From assembly GCA_016987375.1 (NCBI GenBank), contig PJRA01000519.1:1449741-1489217 (forward strand): DNA of 39,477 nt. Direction: 5' to 3'. Below the pieces are notes generated by a model that saw nothing but the letters and a program-made list of their open reading frames with translations, had not been told where the DNA came from and did no database searches. How positions within the stretch are numbered: the first letter of the stretch is position 1; each line of letters starts with the position of its first letter. Below, in pieces: positions 30,756 through 39,424 of the stretch. The DNA is from Brachionus koreanus (taxonomy: Eukaryota > Rotifera > Eurotatoria > Ploima > Brachionidae). Made by a program: the position numbers and the translations under genes.

Positions 30756-31761
30756 CACTGTAAACGATCGAGGTACAATTTTTTGTGTATTAAGTTAAAA
30801 TTCGAGTGTTACACACATAAATATACAAATCAAGAAAATGTATATATATATGTTGCAAAATTTTTTTGACTTAAATGAACTTTTTTCAATTTTGACATTT
30901 ATGTTCAATATTTGAACTCAACACTTAAATGTGCAATCTTAAAGACGGTTTTTTGTGCATAATTTATTAAAATAAATTAAAAATAAGAATAATTTATGTT
31001 TAATTTTTTATTGAAAAAAAGTTAAAATTAAAAAATCAAAAAAATTAATGGTCCATTTCATTTGAAATTTCTGCATCTGAATTGTTTTTTTTTATTCTAT
31101 CTGAATCTGGATTCTTTCGAGCATACTTTAGACGAGCTTGTACAATCTCTTCGGAAGGTATGTCACCACGTCTATTTGAATAAAATTTTCGCTTAAGCTT
31201 CTGATGTAATTGATTCTAAATTAAAAAAATTAATAACTTGATATTGTAAAATAATCTTAAAATAACTATTAATGTTTTGTCTGATCTTCTTGTGTTAGGA
31301 ACAATTTAGTTGCCTCCCGATATTAGTTTCTACATATCAAAAGATGTCATTTTAATAAATAATTCTGTCACCATACGATTTTTATGTTTTTGGTCAAATT
31401 TAAAAAATAAAAAATTGTTGTAGCAAAATACCCACTGTTTTAAAAAATTCAAGAATGTAAGGAAAATATTATCTATTTGTAACAATAAATAAATTTAAAT
31501 AAATCAATTTTTTCATTCTATTTATGCATTTAAAATGTACATTGAAGTACAAATTTTTTTATCAAAAATATAATAAATTTTGTATATTTTGTTAAATTTT
31601 TTTTTCAAAAAAGTAAATATTTTAAAATCAATAAATTTATACTCTTTTTTCAAGCTAAATGTATACTTATATTTTTCAAAAAAATAAAGACTATAATTTT
31701 GCACATATATGTTTTTTTCACGGTTTTTGTACATTGTTATGTACCTCGATCGCTTACAGTG
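30756..31761. mobile_element. 1,006-bp TIR DNA element with possible internal exon
   Basis: The ends are 22-bp inverted repeats with one mismatch: CACTGTAAACGATCGAGG then TACA at 30756-30777, and its reverse complement (G for A) at 31740-31761. TA lies directly outside both ends, as expected of a Tc1/mariner-like TA duplication. The interior is very A/T-rich. A minus-strand open segment (31045-31215) preceded by an acceptor-like AG may be a degenerate exon of an element protein. No DDE/D catalytic block is recognisable, so the copy is non-autonomous. Confidence 0.85.
31045..31215 (-). pseudogene. Possible terminal exon inside the TIR element
   Basis: 57 codons with a stop at 31045-31047: LHQKLKRKFYSNRRGDIPSE, EIVQARLKYARKNPDSDRIK, KNNSDAEISNEMDH. 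An acceptor-like TTTTTTTAATTTAG ends just before it (AG at 31216-31217 on this strand). The basic, Glu/Arg-rich composition is protein-like and stands out from the A/T background. Function unknown. A companion exon upstream (around 31270-31320, REATKLFLTQEDQTKH) is possible but has no convincing donor. Confidence 0.4.
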
Positions 31762-31764
31762 TAG

Positions 31765-32535
31765 TAAGATGGCGCAATTAATGTGTGTGAATGGGGTGAA
31801 TTATTTTTTTATTGAATTTTACGGCAAAATAAAAATTAAAATTTTGTCTTAAAAGCAGCATTAAAGGTAGAAAAAATATCGAGGATTCCAAAAATAACAT
31901 TACTTTTTTCATAAGACCTCATCAATGTAGCCAAAATTTATGTTTTTGTAAAAGGTCCGAAAAATTACCAAATTGCCTATTTGCCTGAATGGGTTGATGC
32001 ACTAAATTAAATTTTCACAAGCCCTCTGCCTAAGCTATCAATACAAAACAAAAATTAAATTAAATTATTTTTTATTAAGTCCATTCTGAGTTAACTCTAA
32101 GCTCATTAACCCCTTTTTGCTAAGGGGGTGAGTGGGAAAATTCGGTCTAATTCGGTTGATGAATTCGGAGTTTCTAAACAAAACTGATTCTATAGACAAA
32201 AAATAGAAAAAATAAGTCACCCGGTATGGCAATCTTACTATGTTAATTGCAAAGAAGTGCAACCGGTTTTTGGCCGAATTTATTAGATTGGATGGGAAAG
32301 TATTAGGATTTATTGATTAGACACCGAATCGATTAGACAAAATCATAAAATTAATTGGATAATATTCGAATATTATCTAATTTAAGAAAATTTTCTCAAA
32401 CTTATCTGGATACATAACAGAACAAGTTCAAATATTAAGAATTTGAATTGAATTTCAATGGTTCAGAAATCATGGAAGATTTGAAAACAATACGATTAAT
32501 ATTAAATATTTCTTAAAATATTTTTTGATAATAAG
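31765..32535. other. Unassigned DNA with a few GC-raised patches
   Basis: 32095-32345 has slightly raised GC and repeated ATTCGG words (AATTCGGTCTAATTCGGTTG at 32138-32157; GAATTCGG at 32160-32167). No reading frame or repeat partner was recognised in the window. Confidence 0.35.
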
Positions 32536-32538
32536 CTT

Positions 32539-32824
32539 AAAAAATTTTATTCTCTTAAAATTCTGATGCCATTAAACGCTATTATTTATTTATTTATTTA
32601 TTTAATTCAAATTAACCTCCATTAGGAAAAGGAAAATTAAAAGTATAAAAAAATTTGTTTATAAAAATCAAAATAAAAAATAAAAAGTAGAAAAATAGTT
32701 ACATGTATTGAAAGTAAATTCCTCTGGACCAGAAAAAGTTAATTGATTTAATTTGGTTTAATTAATTCATTAATTCAAAAAATTTTATTCTCTTAAAAAT
32801 TCTGATGCCATTAAACGCTATTAT
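32539..32824 (-). mobile_element. ~190-bp retroposon-like insertion with long direct repeats
   Basis: A 47-48-base segment (TTTTATTCTCTTAAAA ... TTCTGATGCCATTAAACGCT) occurs at 32539-32585 and 32777-32824, identical but for one extra A. Between them, read on the minus strand, the insert ends TAATGGAGGTTAATTTGAAT followed by an (AAAT)n run, like a LINE or SINE 3' tail. It looks like target-primed insertion with an unusually long target-site duplication. A tandem duplication later interrupted by an insertion is the alternative. Confidence 0.6.
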
Positions 32825-33039
32825 ATTAAAGTTAACAATAAATTGTTTACTTCTGTGCCTATTTTATTAAAACATTGTGATTTATATATAAGTTTTTCTT
32901 AATTAATTAAGATAATTAAAAATTCGAGTTTGCAAACTCAGCTAAATAAATTCTTGATACATTTTTTCTTAGCCCCATACATACATGTTTATTAAAGTGA
33001 TTGCTTGTATAATGGGATAAAGCCAAAAAGAGTGAGGTT

Positions 33040-33300
33040 TTATATACAGACGAATAGTTGAACTTGAAATCAATGGGGAAAAAACTGAGTGTATGATGTT
33101 TAAGGGTTCAGTTTCAGGGTTCAAACCCGACTAGAATCTAACTAAGTGACTCTGTGATACATAGAGAAGAAAATTTTAAATACCTAGGCTAAAAACTTAA
33201 ATCATGTGAGACCGATTTTATCCATATGGTAGATCATTCGCTTGGCAAGCGTACTGGGAATCAAAAAACTACAATTCATACTGATTACAGAGTACTTTAA
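33040..33300 (+). mobile_element. Highly decayed LINE reverse-transcriptase remnant
   Basis: One frame reads RRIVELEINGEKTECMMFKG then a stop; a second reads FKYLG, a stop, KLKSCETDFIHMVDHSLGKR. This matches the N-x-x-KTxxMxF and FKYLGxxL motifs that follow the catalytic block in many non-LTR reverse transcriptases. Several stops and a frameshift make it a fossil. Confidence 0.55.
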
Positions 33301-33568
33301 TCAAGTGTTCGAATGAAGAAAGTTTTTACTCTTTTTTGATAGTTTTAAAAGTCGACAACTAGGTCTTATGGTCCGACTGATACATTTGCTAGTTCATCAA
33401 ATTCTCTACAAGACGGTCGGTGTTTTAGTAAAAGATTTTGTTTCAAAATTTGAATTATTTAACTTAAATAGCTTGTTGTTAAATTTTTTCAAATAACTAA
33501 TCAATAACAATTTTCAAATTTTATAATTTTTATATTTTTAATATAAAAACTTTTTTTAATACTCAATT

Positions 33569-33632
33569 AAATAAATGAAGTGTTAATCAGTCTCATGAAA
33601 CATGGGCACTAGCCTGTTGATTAACCTTGAAT
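33569..33632 (+). repeat. Short hairpin repeat, copy 3 of 3
   Basis: AAATAAATGAAGTGTTAATC, then GGGCACTAGCCTGTTGATTA and ACCTTGAA; nearly identical to copy 1 (18835-18898) outside the ~15-base loop. Confidence 0.85.
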
Positions 33633-33733
33633 AAATGAATAAATGATAATCAAAATAAAATTAAAATTTTAAAAGATATTTTTATTAAAAACACAAAATA
33701 TTCAATATAAATAATTAGAAAAATTACCAAATT

Positions 33734-34312
33734 TCACTTGTACATTTTTCTATGGTTTGGTCTTTTTGGTTCATAATAATATTCTTCTTCATAATCATCG
33801 TCATATTCAGAATCATATTCATCATACTCTGATTCATAGTCATCGCCATATCCATTCCGATAGTCGTCTATATTGGCAATATAGACAATTGGGCGACCTG
33901 AATAGTCTTTTTTTTCCTTTTTTTTTGGCTTCAAAAACTGTTCATAATTCATTGAATTTGAAATATTATCAAAGTTGAACTTATTCTCATGTACAGAGCC
34001 GAATGTGTTTAAATTTGACTGATCAAAAATTGGAAAATTTGAACCACTTGAAAAATGATTGCTTGGCATATTAGTATTGGTAGAAAATAATCGATTTTTG
34101 AACATATTTGAAGAGGTTTTGGAAGAATTGAAATTAAAATTGTTAAAATTTGAATTTGTCACTTGGTAATTTGGTTTATAAGTGCTAAATGCATTATTTT
34201 GAAGACCACTAGCCATAGGCTTTTGATTCCAAGTATTACCGCTTGTATTTGATTTGTTTATGGTCGTAAAATACTTCATCCATTGATCAATGCTCATTTG
34301 CCTTTGCTCCAT
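33734..34312 (-). CDS. Unrecognised Asn-rich protein with acidic Tyr/Glu/Asp tail
   Basis: A 192-residue uninterrupted frame from an ATG at 34312. I do not recognise the family. The N-terminal 25 residues (MEQRQMSIDQWMKYFTTINK) are ordinary in composition. Residues ~25-115 are rich in Asn, Ser, Thr and Phe (NSNFNNFNFNSSKTSSNMFK). A Lys-rich KPKKKEKKD (~128-136) precedes GRPIVYIANIDDYRNG (~139-154) and an acidic tail of D/E/Y repeats (~155-180) ending PKRPNHRKMYK. No signal peptide or membrane segment is visible. It is probably intrinsically disordered; the charge pattern would suit an RNA- or nucleus-associated protein, but that is speculation. An AATAAA on the coding strand (33681-33686) lies ~50 bases past the stop, supporting a real gene. 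Confidence 0.6.
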   Translation of the reverse strand: MEQRQMSIDQWMKYFTTINKSNTSGNTWNQKPMASGLQNNAFSTYKPNYQVTNSNFNNFNFNSSKTSSNMFKNRLFSTNTNMPSNHFSSGSNFPIFDQSNLNTFGSVHENKFNFDNISNSMNYEQFLKPKKKEKKDYSGRPIVYIANIDDYRNGYGDDYESEYDEYDSEYDDDYEEEYYYEPKRPNHRKMYK

Positions 34313-34314
34313 TT

Positions 34315-34870
34315 TGAAATTTGTTAAAACAAAAATGACTATTTAATTTAAATATGAAAACCTAAAATTAGTTTATATGAATTTTACATTGAATTGCATT
34401 CGGAATGCATTTTTAGCAAACATCTAAACTAGAAATCAATTAGTTTTTTTTTAAATTGTATAAGATGTGATATAAACATATTATTTACTAGAATAAACTT
34501 GGAAAATTTACTGAGGTTTAATGGAAACATAATTGTGTATATGAATTCCAATCAATTATAGTTATTCATCCGTAAATCAAGTAAAGTTCTCCCAATATTT
34601 ATAAGTTGCCTGCAAAATTAATAAAATCCATCTATTCGCAATCTCAGCCAAGCCAGTTTCTACAAGCAAAGCAAAAAATAGTTTAAAAGAGAGTCCGAAA
34701 AAGGAATTATTAAAACCAAAATGGAAGAGTTTTAAAAGCAAATGAAAAAAAAAACTGAAAAATGTGTCTTTGTTAATTGACTTAAGAAAATGCATTTGAT
34801 GTTATTGTTACAAGTTTATTACTTTATTTATTACACTTTTATACTCATGGATGACTGTTTGACAAGAATG
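34315..34870. other. AT-rich flank, nothing recognised
   Basis: Upstream of the Asn-rich gene. The 72-codon minus frame at 34577-34795 is hydrophobic low-complexity and not considered coding. Confidence 0.45.
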
Positions 34871-34871
34871 C

Positions 34872-35084
34872 CAAGCAATTTTTTAGAGTTTTTGGAAAAT
34901 CAAAAAAACACAAAATTTATTTCACATTTTTTTTCGTAAAATTTCGTAAAATCCGAATTTTTAATTGTAATATTTTTGAAATTTTTTGCTGTATTTTTCC
35001 ATATTTTACAAAATTTTACAATTAAAAAATTTGGTTTTTACAAAAATTACATTTTTTTTAAAATAAATTCTAAAAAATTGCTTG
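34872..35084. repeat. Imperfect inverted repeat (foldback), ~100-bp arms
   Basis: CAAGCAATTTTTTAGA at 34872 is exactly complementary to TCTAAAAAATTGCTTG ending at 35084. Inner parts also pair: the left arm has AATTTTTAATTGTAATATTT and the right arm, reversed, has AAATTTTTTAATTGTAAAAT. It could fold into a long hairpin. It is unrelated in sequence to the foldbacks at 7681 and 9329. Confidence 0.75.
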
Positions 35085-35472
35085 AAAATTTGCTTTTTTG
35101 GCCCTTTTGTTTTCACAAGCTTTTTCAAAAGTTATTGTAAAATTGCGTAATTTAACGTAAAAAAACTGCTAAAATCTTAGTTTCACATCAACAATATAAA
35201 TGTTTTGCCAATAGCTTTTCAAATATTTTTGCTATTCATCATAAGACTGATGTTGTGCGATATCTGCTTATAGTTAAATTTATCTGAACTCTCTCCTTTA
35301 ATTTTAAATAAAGGATTTACAAAAGCAATTTTCCAATCATCAATTAATTTGTGAGAAGAAAGCCAAATTAAAAATTTTAATTTAATTTTAAAAGTTTATA
35401 TTAATAAAAGAATATTTATTTTGATAATTTTTTTATTTTTTTTTAAGAATATAAAAGTTGTAAAATTATTTT

Positions 35473-36108
35473 GTCGACTTGAAGAGTTGTTTGACCGCTT
35501 CAGCAAAATATGGCGATAAAATGATCATAGCAGAGGACTGGTCGAAAGGCCTGATAATCAAGCTTCCAAAGAAAGGCAACAAAATGATCTGTGATAATTG
35601 GCGAGGAATAACACTGCTACCAATAGCAAGCATAGCGTTCTGCAGCATAATTCAGGAAAGAATTAGAAACTCTTTGGATGTTAAAATCAGAGAAGAACAA
35701 GCAGGATTTAGGTGAGGGAGAGAATGCAAGATTTTTGCACTTAGGAACATCATAGAGCAAAGACTTAGACTTAAGATCCAGTCCCCTGTACCCAAACTGT
35801 ACAACTGTGTAGTAAAAGCAACATTGATTTACGGAAGTGAATGTTGGAGAATGTGTGAATCTGATAAAAGAAGTCTGAACACCTTCCATACTGGAAGCCT
35901 GCGAAGGATTCTGGGGAAACAGTGGCCTGATACTCTGTCGAATGCTGAACTATACAAAAGGCGACGTAAGGTAGCATTACGAAAGAGTACATCGAAATGG
36001 AAATGACATGGTGACATGGGGAGAAGCAAGGGTGAAGGCGAAAGATCAACTTGAGTGGAAATCAAAAGTAATGACCCTATGCTACACAAGGAGTGAATAA
36101 GGAAAAAA
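35473..36108 (+). mobile_element. LINE copy with internal deletion; source of the SINE 2 tail (family C)
   Basis: One frame reads EDWSKGLIIKLPKKGNKMIC, DNWRGITLLPIASIAF, IREEQAGFR, a TGA (35713-35715) where the family usually has a basic residue, then GRECKIFALRNIIEQRL. This is the first part of a non-LTR reverse transcriptase. It then jumps, in frame, past the catalytic DD block to KLYNCVVKATLIYGSECWRM and FHTGSLRRILGKQWPDTLSN. A second break deletes the RWLGH block. A shifted frame from 36014 ends TWGEARVKAKDQLEWKSKVM then TLCYTRSE and a stop at 36098-36100. The end is a short A-rich run. The internal deletions make it inactive. The last ~60 bases recur as the tail of the SINE at 16127-16367. 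Clade uncertain (RTE- or CR1-like). Confidence 0.88.
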
Positions 36109-36109
36109 A

Positions 36110-36735
36110 TGAGTTGTGCTTTTAGTAGTGATTTTTTTATGACATTATTTTTAAACAAAGCAGGCCTCAATTTACAATAAATTAGAATAATTTATATTTA
36201 ATTTAAAACTGTTAGTTCAAAGAATAATTTTAAAAAAAAATATATTAAATTTAAATTAAAAGATATTTGTTGATATTTTTAAAAAAAGCTTAACTGAATA
36301 TTTTATTAATAAAGCCAATTAGTTTATGGAATTTTTAACTCAAAAACCACAGAAATTATGCTAAATAAAATATGAATAAAATCAAACTATTTTTTACTAA
36401 ATAACCTTTTTAATAAAAATCATTTTTTTGATAAATAAATAAGAATAGATTAATGACAATGCTATAAATGGAAAATTACTTGTTGATTTATTTTCTAAAT
36501 GCCAAAAGAACAAGTTTTTATTATTAAATTAAAAGCAAAAAAATTACTTTTAAGGTAATATAGCAAATAATAAAAAAAATTTCATTTTTCAAAAAATTTT
36601 TTTCTTTTTTTTTACCCATAGAAGGTAATTTAAAAAAAAAAGTCAAATTTTTTTATCTGAGAATTAAAATTGTATAAATAGACATTGAAAAAAATAATTT
36701 TTACTTCTTAAAAATATAAATTAACTAGTTTAGAT
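36110..36735. other. AT-rich DNA, nothing recognised
   Basis: Separates the LINE from the glycosyltransferase remnant. No promoter element stands out. Confidence 0.45.
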
Positions 36736-36739
36736 AAAC

Positions 36740-37097
36740 ATGGTTAAAAGACGAATATTTGTATTAACTCTAGCAGCGTCAGGTCATCTAAATCCCATGT
36801 GTGGTTTAGTCCATGAGCTATGCAAACAGACTAACATCGAATGCTTTTTCTACAATGGCGGAAAATTCAAAGAAACAATTGAGAAAACAGGCGCTTCATT
36901 TTGTCTTTATCCAAATGTCGATTTTTTATCCGGCTAAATTTCTCATTGAAATTTTGAAGAAAAAATCCATCCCAATGAAATACGTTGAATTCTTTCCGAA
37001 TTTTGTATTTGATGAAGAAATGATGAAGACAATGCCAGGCGCTAATGAAAGAAGCTTTTCCCAACTATGGATTTTAATCAAAAGCTTTTACAAGTAA
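36740..37097 (+). pseudogene. UDP-glycosyltransferase-like gene remnant (N-terminal)
   Basis: The ATG at 36740 opens a 65-codon frame, RRIFVLTLAASGHLNPMCGL then VHELCKQTNIECFFYNGGKF and KETIEKTGASFCLYP, ending at a stop near 36937. GHxNPM at the first turn and the alternating strand/helix pattern are the N-terminal acceptor-domain hallmark of GT1-family (MGT-like) UDP-glycosyltransferases, which move sugars from UDP donors to small hydrophobic molecules. A different frame continues FLIEILKKKSIPMKYVEFFP, NFVFDEEMMKTMPGANERSF and SQLWILIKSFYK to 37097. This looks like a later part of the same domain joined by frameshift and deletion. No C-terminal UDP-binding signature occurs downstream. A TIR element is inserted 18 bases after. 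An intron at TACAA|GTAATT is an alternative for the 3' end. Confidence 0.6.
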
Positions 37098-37115
37098 TTT
37101 ATTTTGTAAATATTA

Positions 37116-37257
37116 GTGTTGACTATCGTCAAGTGACGGCCACTGGACCGCCAAAACTTGGTGTTGGCCGTTTTATCGCCGTATAAAAAATTTTTTTTTT
37201 TCCCGCGGCTATCAAGTTATGTTGGTCCAGTGGCCGTCAATTGACGATAGTCAACAC
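37116..37257. mobile_element. 142-bp TIR element (MITE), best copy
   Basis: The terminal inverted repeats are 34 bp with one mismatch: GTGTTGACTATCGTCAA then GTGACGGCCACTGGACC at 37116-37149, complementary to 37224-37257. TA flanks both ends; the symmetry extends to TTA...TAA, so the exact boundary is ambiguous by a few bases. The interior has CCGCCAAAACTTGGTGTTGG, GCCGTATA and an A/T run. No coding capacity. Relatives lie at 20523-20628 and 18967-19050. Confidence 0.92.
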
Positions 37258-37444
37258 TAATAAATTTTTAAGAATTTTTATTAAGATTCTTATCAGAAAT
37301 CTTATAGAAACTTTTGAGATAAACTTATTAGGGAAACTAATAGGATCTTAATTCAGGTTTTTTCAAGAATCTTTGAATTTTTTTTGTAAAATTTTGATGT
37401 TAACAAACAATTAAGATCTTAAATAAGAATCAAATGGATTATAA

Positions 37445-37615
37445 GATTTATTAGTAGTAGTAATAGTAGTAGTAATTATTACTGCGAGCCTATGGGTAAA
37501 GCTTCCTTGAAGCTATCGCAGTAAATTCGACTGTTTCCTGAGCCTTTTGTCCATATTATTTTTGAAGTTGTTTGGGTTTTGTGAAATATAGTACAATAGA
37601 ACAGAACAAAAAGTT
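37445..37615 (-). mobile_element. Probable retroelement 3' end with trinucleotide tail
   Basis: Read on the minus strand, a GC-raised block (TTTACTGCGATAGCTTCAAG, then GAAGCTTTACCCATAGGCTC) ends in (TAC/TAA)n, the simple-repeat tail typical of some LINE families. TGTTCTATTGTACTATATTT, then CACAAAACCC upstream also occurs at 27006-27034. No reverse-transcriptase sequence is attached. Confidence 0.45.
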
Positions 37616-37619
37616 AAAA

Positions 37620-38040
37620 AGTCTTATAAGTATACTTTTAAAAGTCAAAATTTAGATTTAGACAAATTTGGCTATAGTGCATTGTTCAGAGACTTTGACT
37701 TTTGGTGCAACTAAGTATGTTGCAATTTGTTGCACTTACAAAACTAATTAAAAGCCTTCAGAAAAAAAGTTATTAGCTTTTTTAGTATTAATTTTTGGTT
37801 GAGGTAGAAAAAAACATAAAAAAAGAGAAAAAAAAACATACAGTAAATTTTAAAAAATTTAGCTAATGAGAGAAAAAAAACATAAATTATAAAAATCAAA
37901 AAGAGAATAAAACATAAAATTAATAAAAAAATTTAATTAATTAGAATGAGGCAAAAATTAGACTTGGTCTTGGTTCAAGAATTTAGCAACCAATTAGACC
38001 TTAAAACATTTATTTCATCTTCATATTAGGCAGCTTCCGT
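37620..38040. other. AT-rich DNA, nothing recognised
   Basis: Includes a small inverted pair GTGCAAC/GTTGCAC near 37712-37736. No gene seen. Confidence 0.4.
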
Positions 38041-38045
38041 AATAA

Positions 38046-38186
38046 ACCCATTCAAATCAAACTAATTGTACTCTGTGCCAAAGCAATAGTCCTCATCTAA
38101 TGGAAGTAACTACAAAATATTTTCTAAATAGACCCAAAGCAGGTCGGAAGCGAAAAGCTGGTCCTTGTTTACAATATGATCAATGA
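38046..38186 (+). pseudogene. Short Cys-containing basic coding remnant
   Basis: 46 open codons between stops read THSNQTNCTLCQSNSPHLME, VTTKYFLNRPKAGRKRKAGP, CLQYDQ. A CxxC pair followed by a basic GRKRK stretch resembles zinc-finger/AT-hook tails of mobile-element proteins. Too short to name. Confidence 0.3.
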
Positions 38187-38388
38187 AGAAATAAAAGTAA
38201 AAATTAATGTTTTTTATCCCTTTTATTCAATTGAATATATGTATTCTTCTTTTAAAAAATTTTTGACTCTGGCTTATGCTTTTTATCTTTATTATTCAAA
38301 TGATTTTATGTTTTTTTCTCTAAAATAATATTGAAATTTTGCTTTATGTTTTTTTTTATCTCTTTATATGTTTCGTTCTACCTCTCTC

Positions 38389-38955
38389 TTAATTTTTGTT
38401 CAATTTTTCTATTTTGTACCAAATTTCACAAAACCAGTTGTTTATTGATATAGAATTAATGATGTGATGAGGTAAACTATTCCAGACATTAACTACTCGG
38501 TTAGTCAAAAAATGATATCGTTGCATCCAGTTTTTCACTTCTTCTCTAACAATACATTTATTATGTCTTCTCAAATTGTGCTTCCGATTACAAGAAAAAT
38601 TTTTACCATTCTCAAAATTAATAATTTCATGTTCATTAATTATTTCAAATAATTTAATTAAATCACCTCTCATGCGCCTAATTTTGAGATCAGTTAAGTT
38701 AAACATCTTAAGCCTTGTGACGTAATCATATTTCCGAAGTGAAGGAATGATCTTGGTCGCTCTTCTCTGTATCTTCTCGATTTCTCAAGAAATGGACACC
38801 ATGAACTTATGGCAAATTCTAAATGAGGTCTTACTAGTGCTGTGTAAAGCATTCTTAATGAGTCAATGTTTAACTTCTTGAAACTTTTAGCTATCATACC
38901 TAAAACACGATTTCCAATAAAGGATTTGTTAGGATTCTTGAAAATATCTTTTTCC
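38389..38955 (-). mobile_element. LINE reverse-transcriptase C-terminal region (family B), one main frameshift
   Basis: The minus-strand reading starts at ~38940 with NPNKSFIGNRVLGMIAKSFK, KLNIDSLRMLYTALVRPHLE and FAISSWCPFLEK. A frameshift near 38783 follows, then IQRRATKIIPSLRKYDYVTR, LKMFNLTDLKIRRMRGDLIK, HNLRRHNKCIVREEV and FLTNRVVNVWNSLPHHIINS, ending at 38389. These are the consecutive thumb and tail blocks of a CR1/L2-type reverse transcriptase (RVLGMI; YxxLVRPHLEF; QRRATKxIP; RRxRGDLI; NRVVNVWNSLP). Apart from the frameshift it is well preserved, suggesting the youngest LINE copy here. The catalytic core is missing (5' truncation). Confidence 0.9.
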
Positions 38956-38959
38956 TAAT

Positions 38960-39420
38960 CATTGTCTTATTAAAAGGATCTTAATAAGATCTTTAAATTT
39001 ATGTTCAGAATTGATAGAACAAATCGTTTAATAATTTTTATATTGATTTTAAAAATCTAAAATTTATATTAATCTTTGAGCTTCTTGAAAGATGAAGACA
39101 TCTGTTAGGAATTCTGATAAGATCCTAATTAAGATCTTAACGGAAATCGGCTTCTGGGTTAGTTAGGAAAAAAATTAAAGTTGAAAAATATTTTATTAAA
39201 TTGCTTTTTAGATGATAATCAGAAGTAGAACTAGTAGATCGATCAAAATCGGCTAATGTAGCCTGTTAAAAAACTGAAACCGTTTCTTACCGGTTAAAAA
39301 AAAACATTAAATTCTTGATTTAAATTTTTACATAGTTTTTTTTTAATTAAATTTTAAATTAAATTCAAGACAATATGGAATAAGCAGACATTTCAATTTA
39401 TCAGTTTACAATCCATTTAC
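38960..39420. other. AT-rich DNA, nothing recognised
   Basis: Contains several AAGATCTTAA/AGGATC words but no defined repeat or gene. Confidence 0.4.
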
Positions 39421-39424
39421 TCTA

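Noticed and set aside
31522..31734. 70-codon Lys/Phe/Tyr-rich minus-strand frame
   Set aside because: Low-complexity A/T-driven sequence at the end of the 1-kb TIR element; no protein features.
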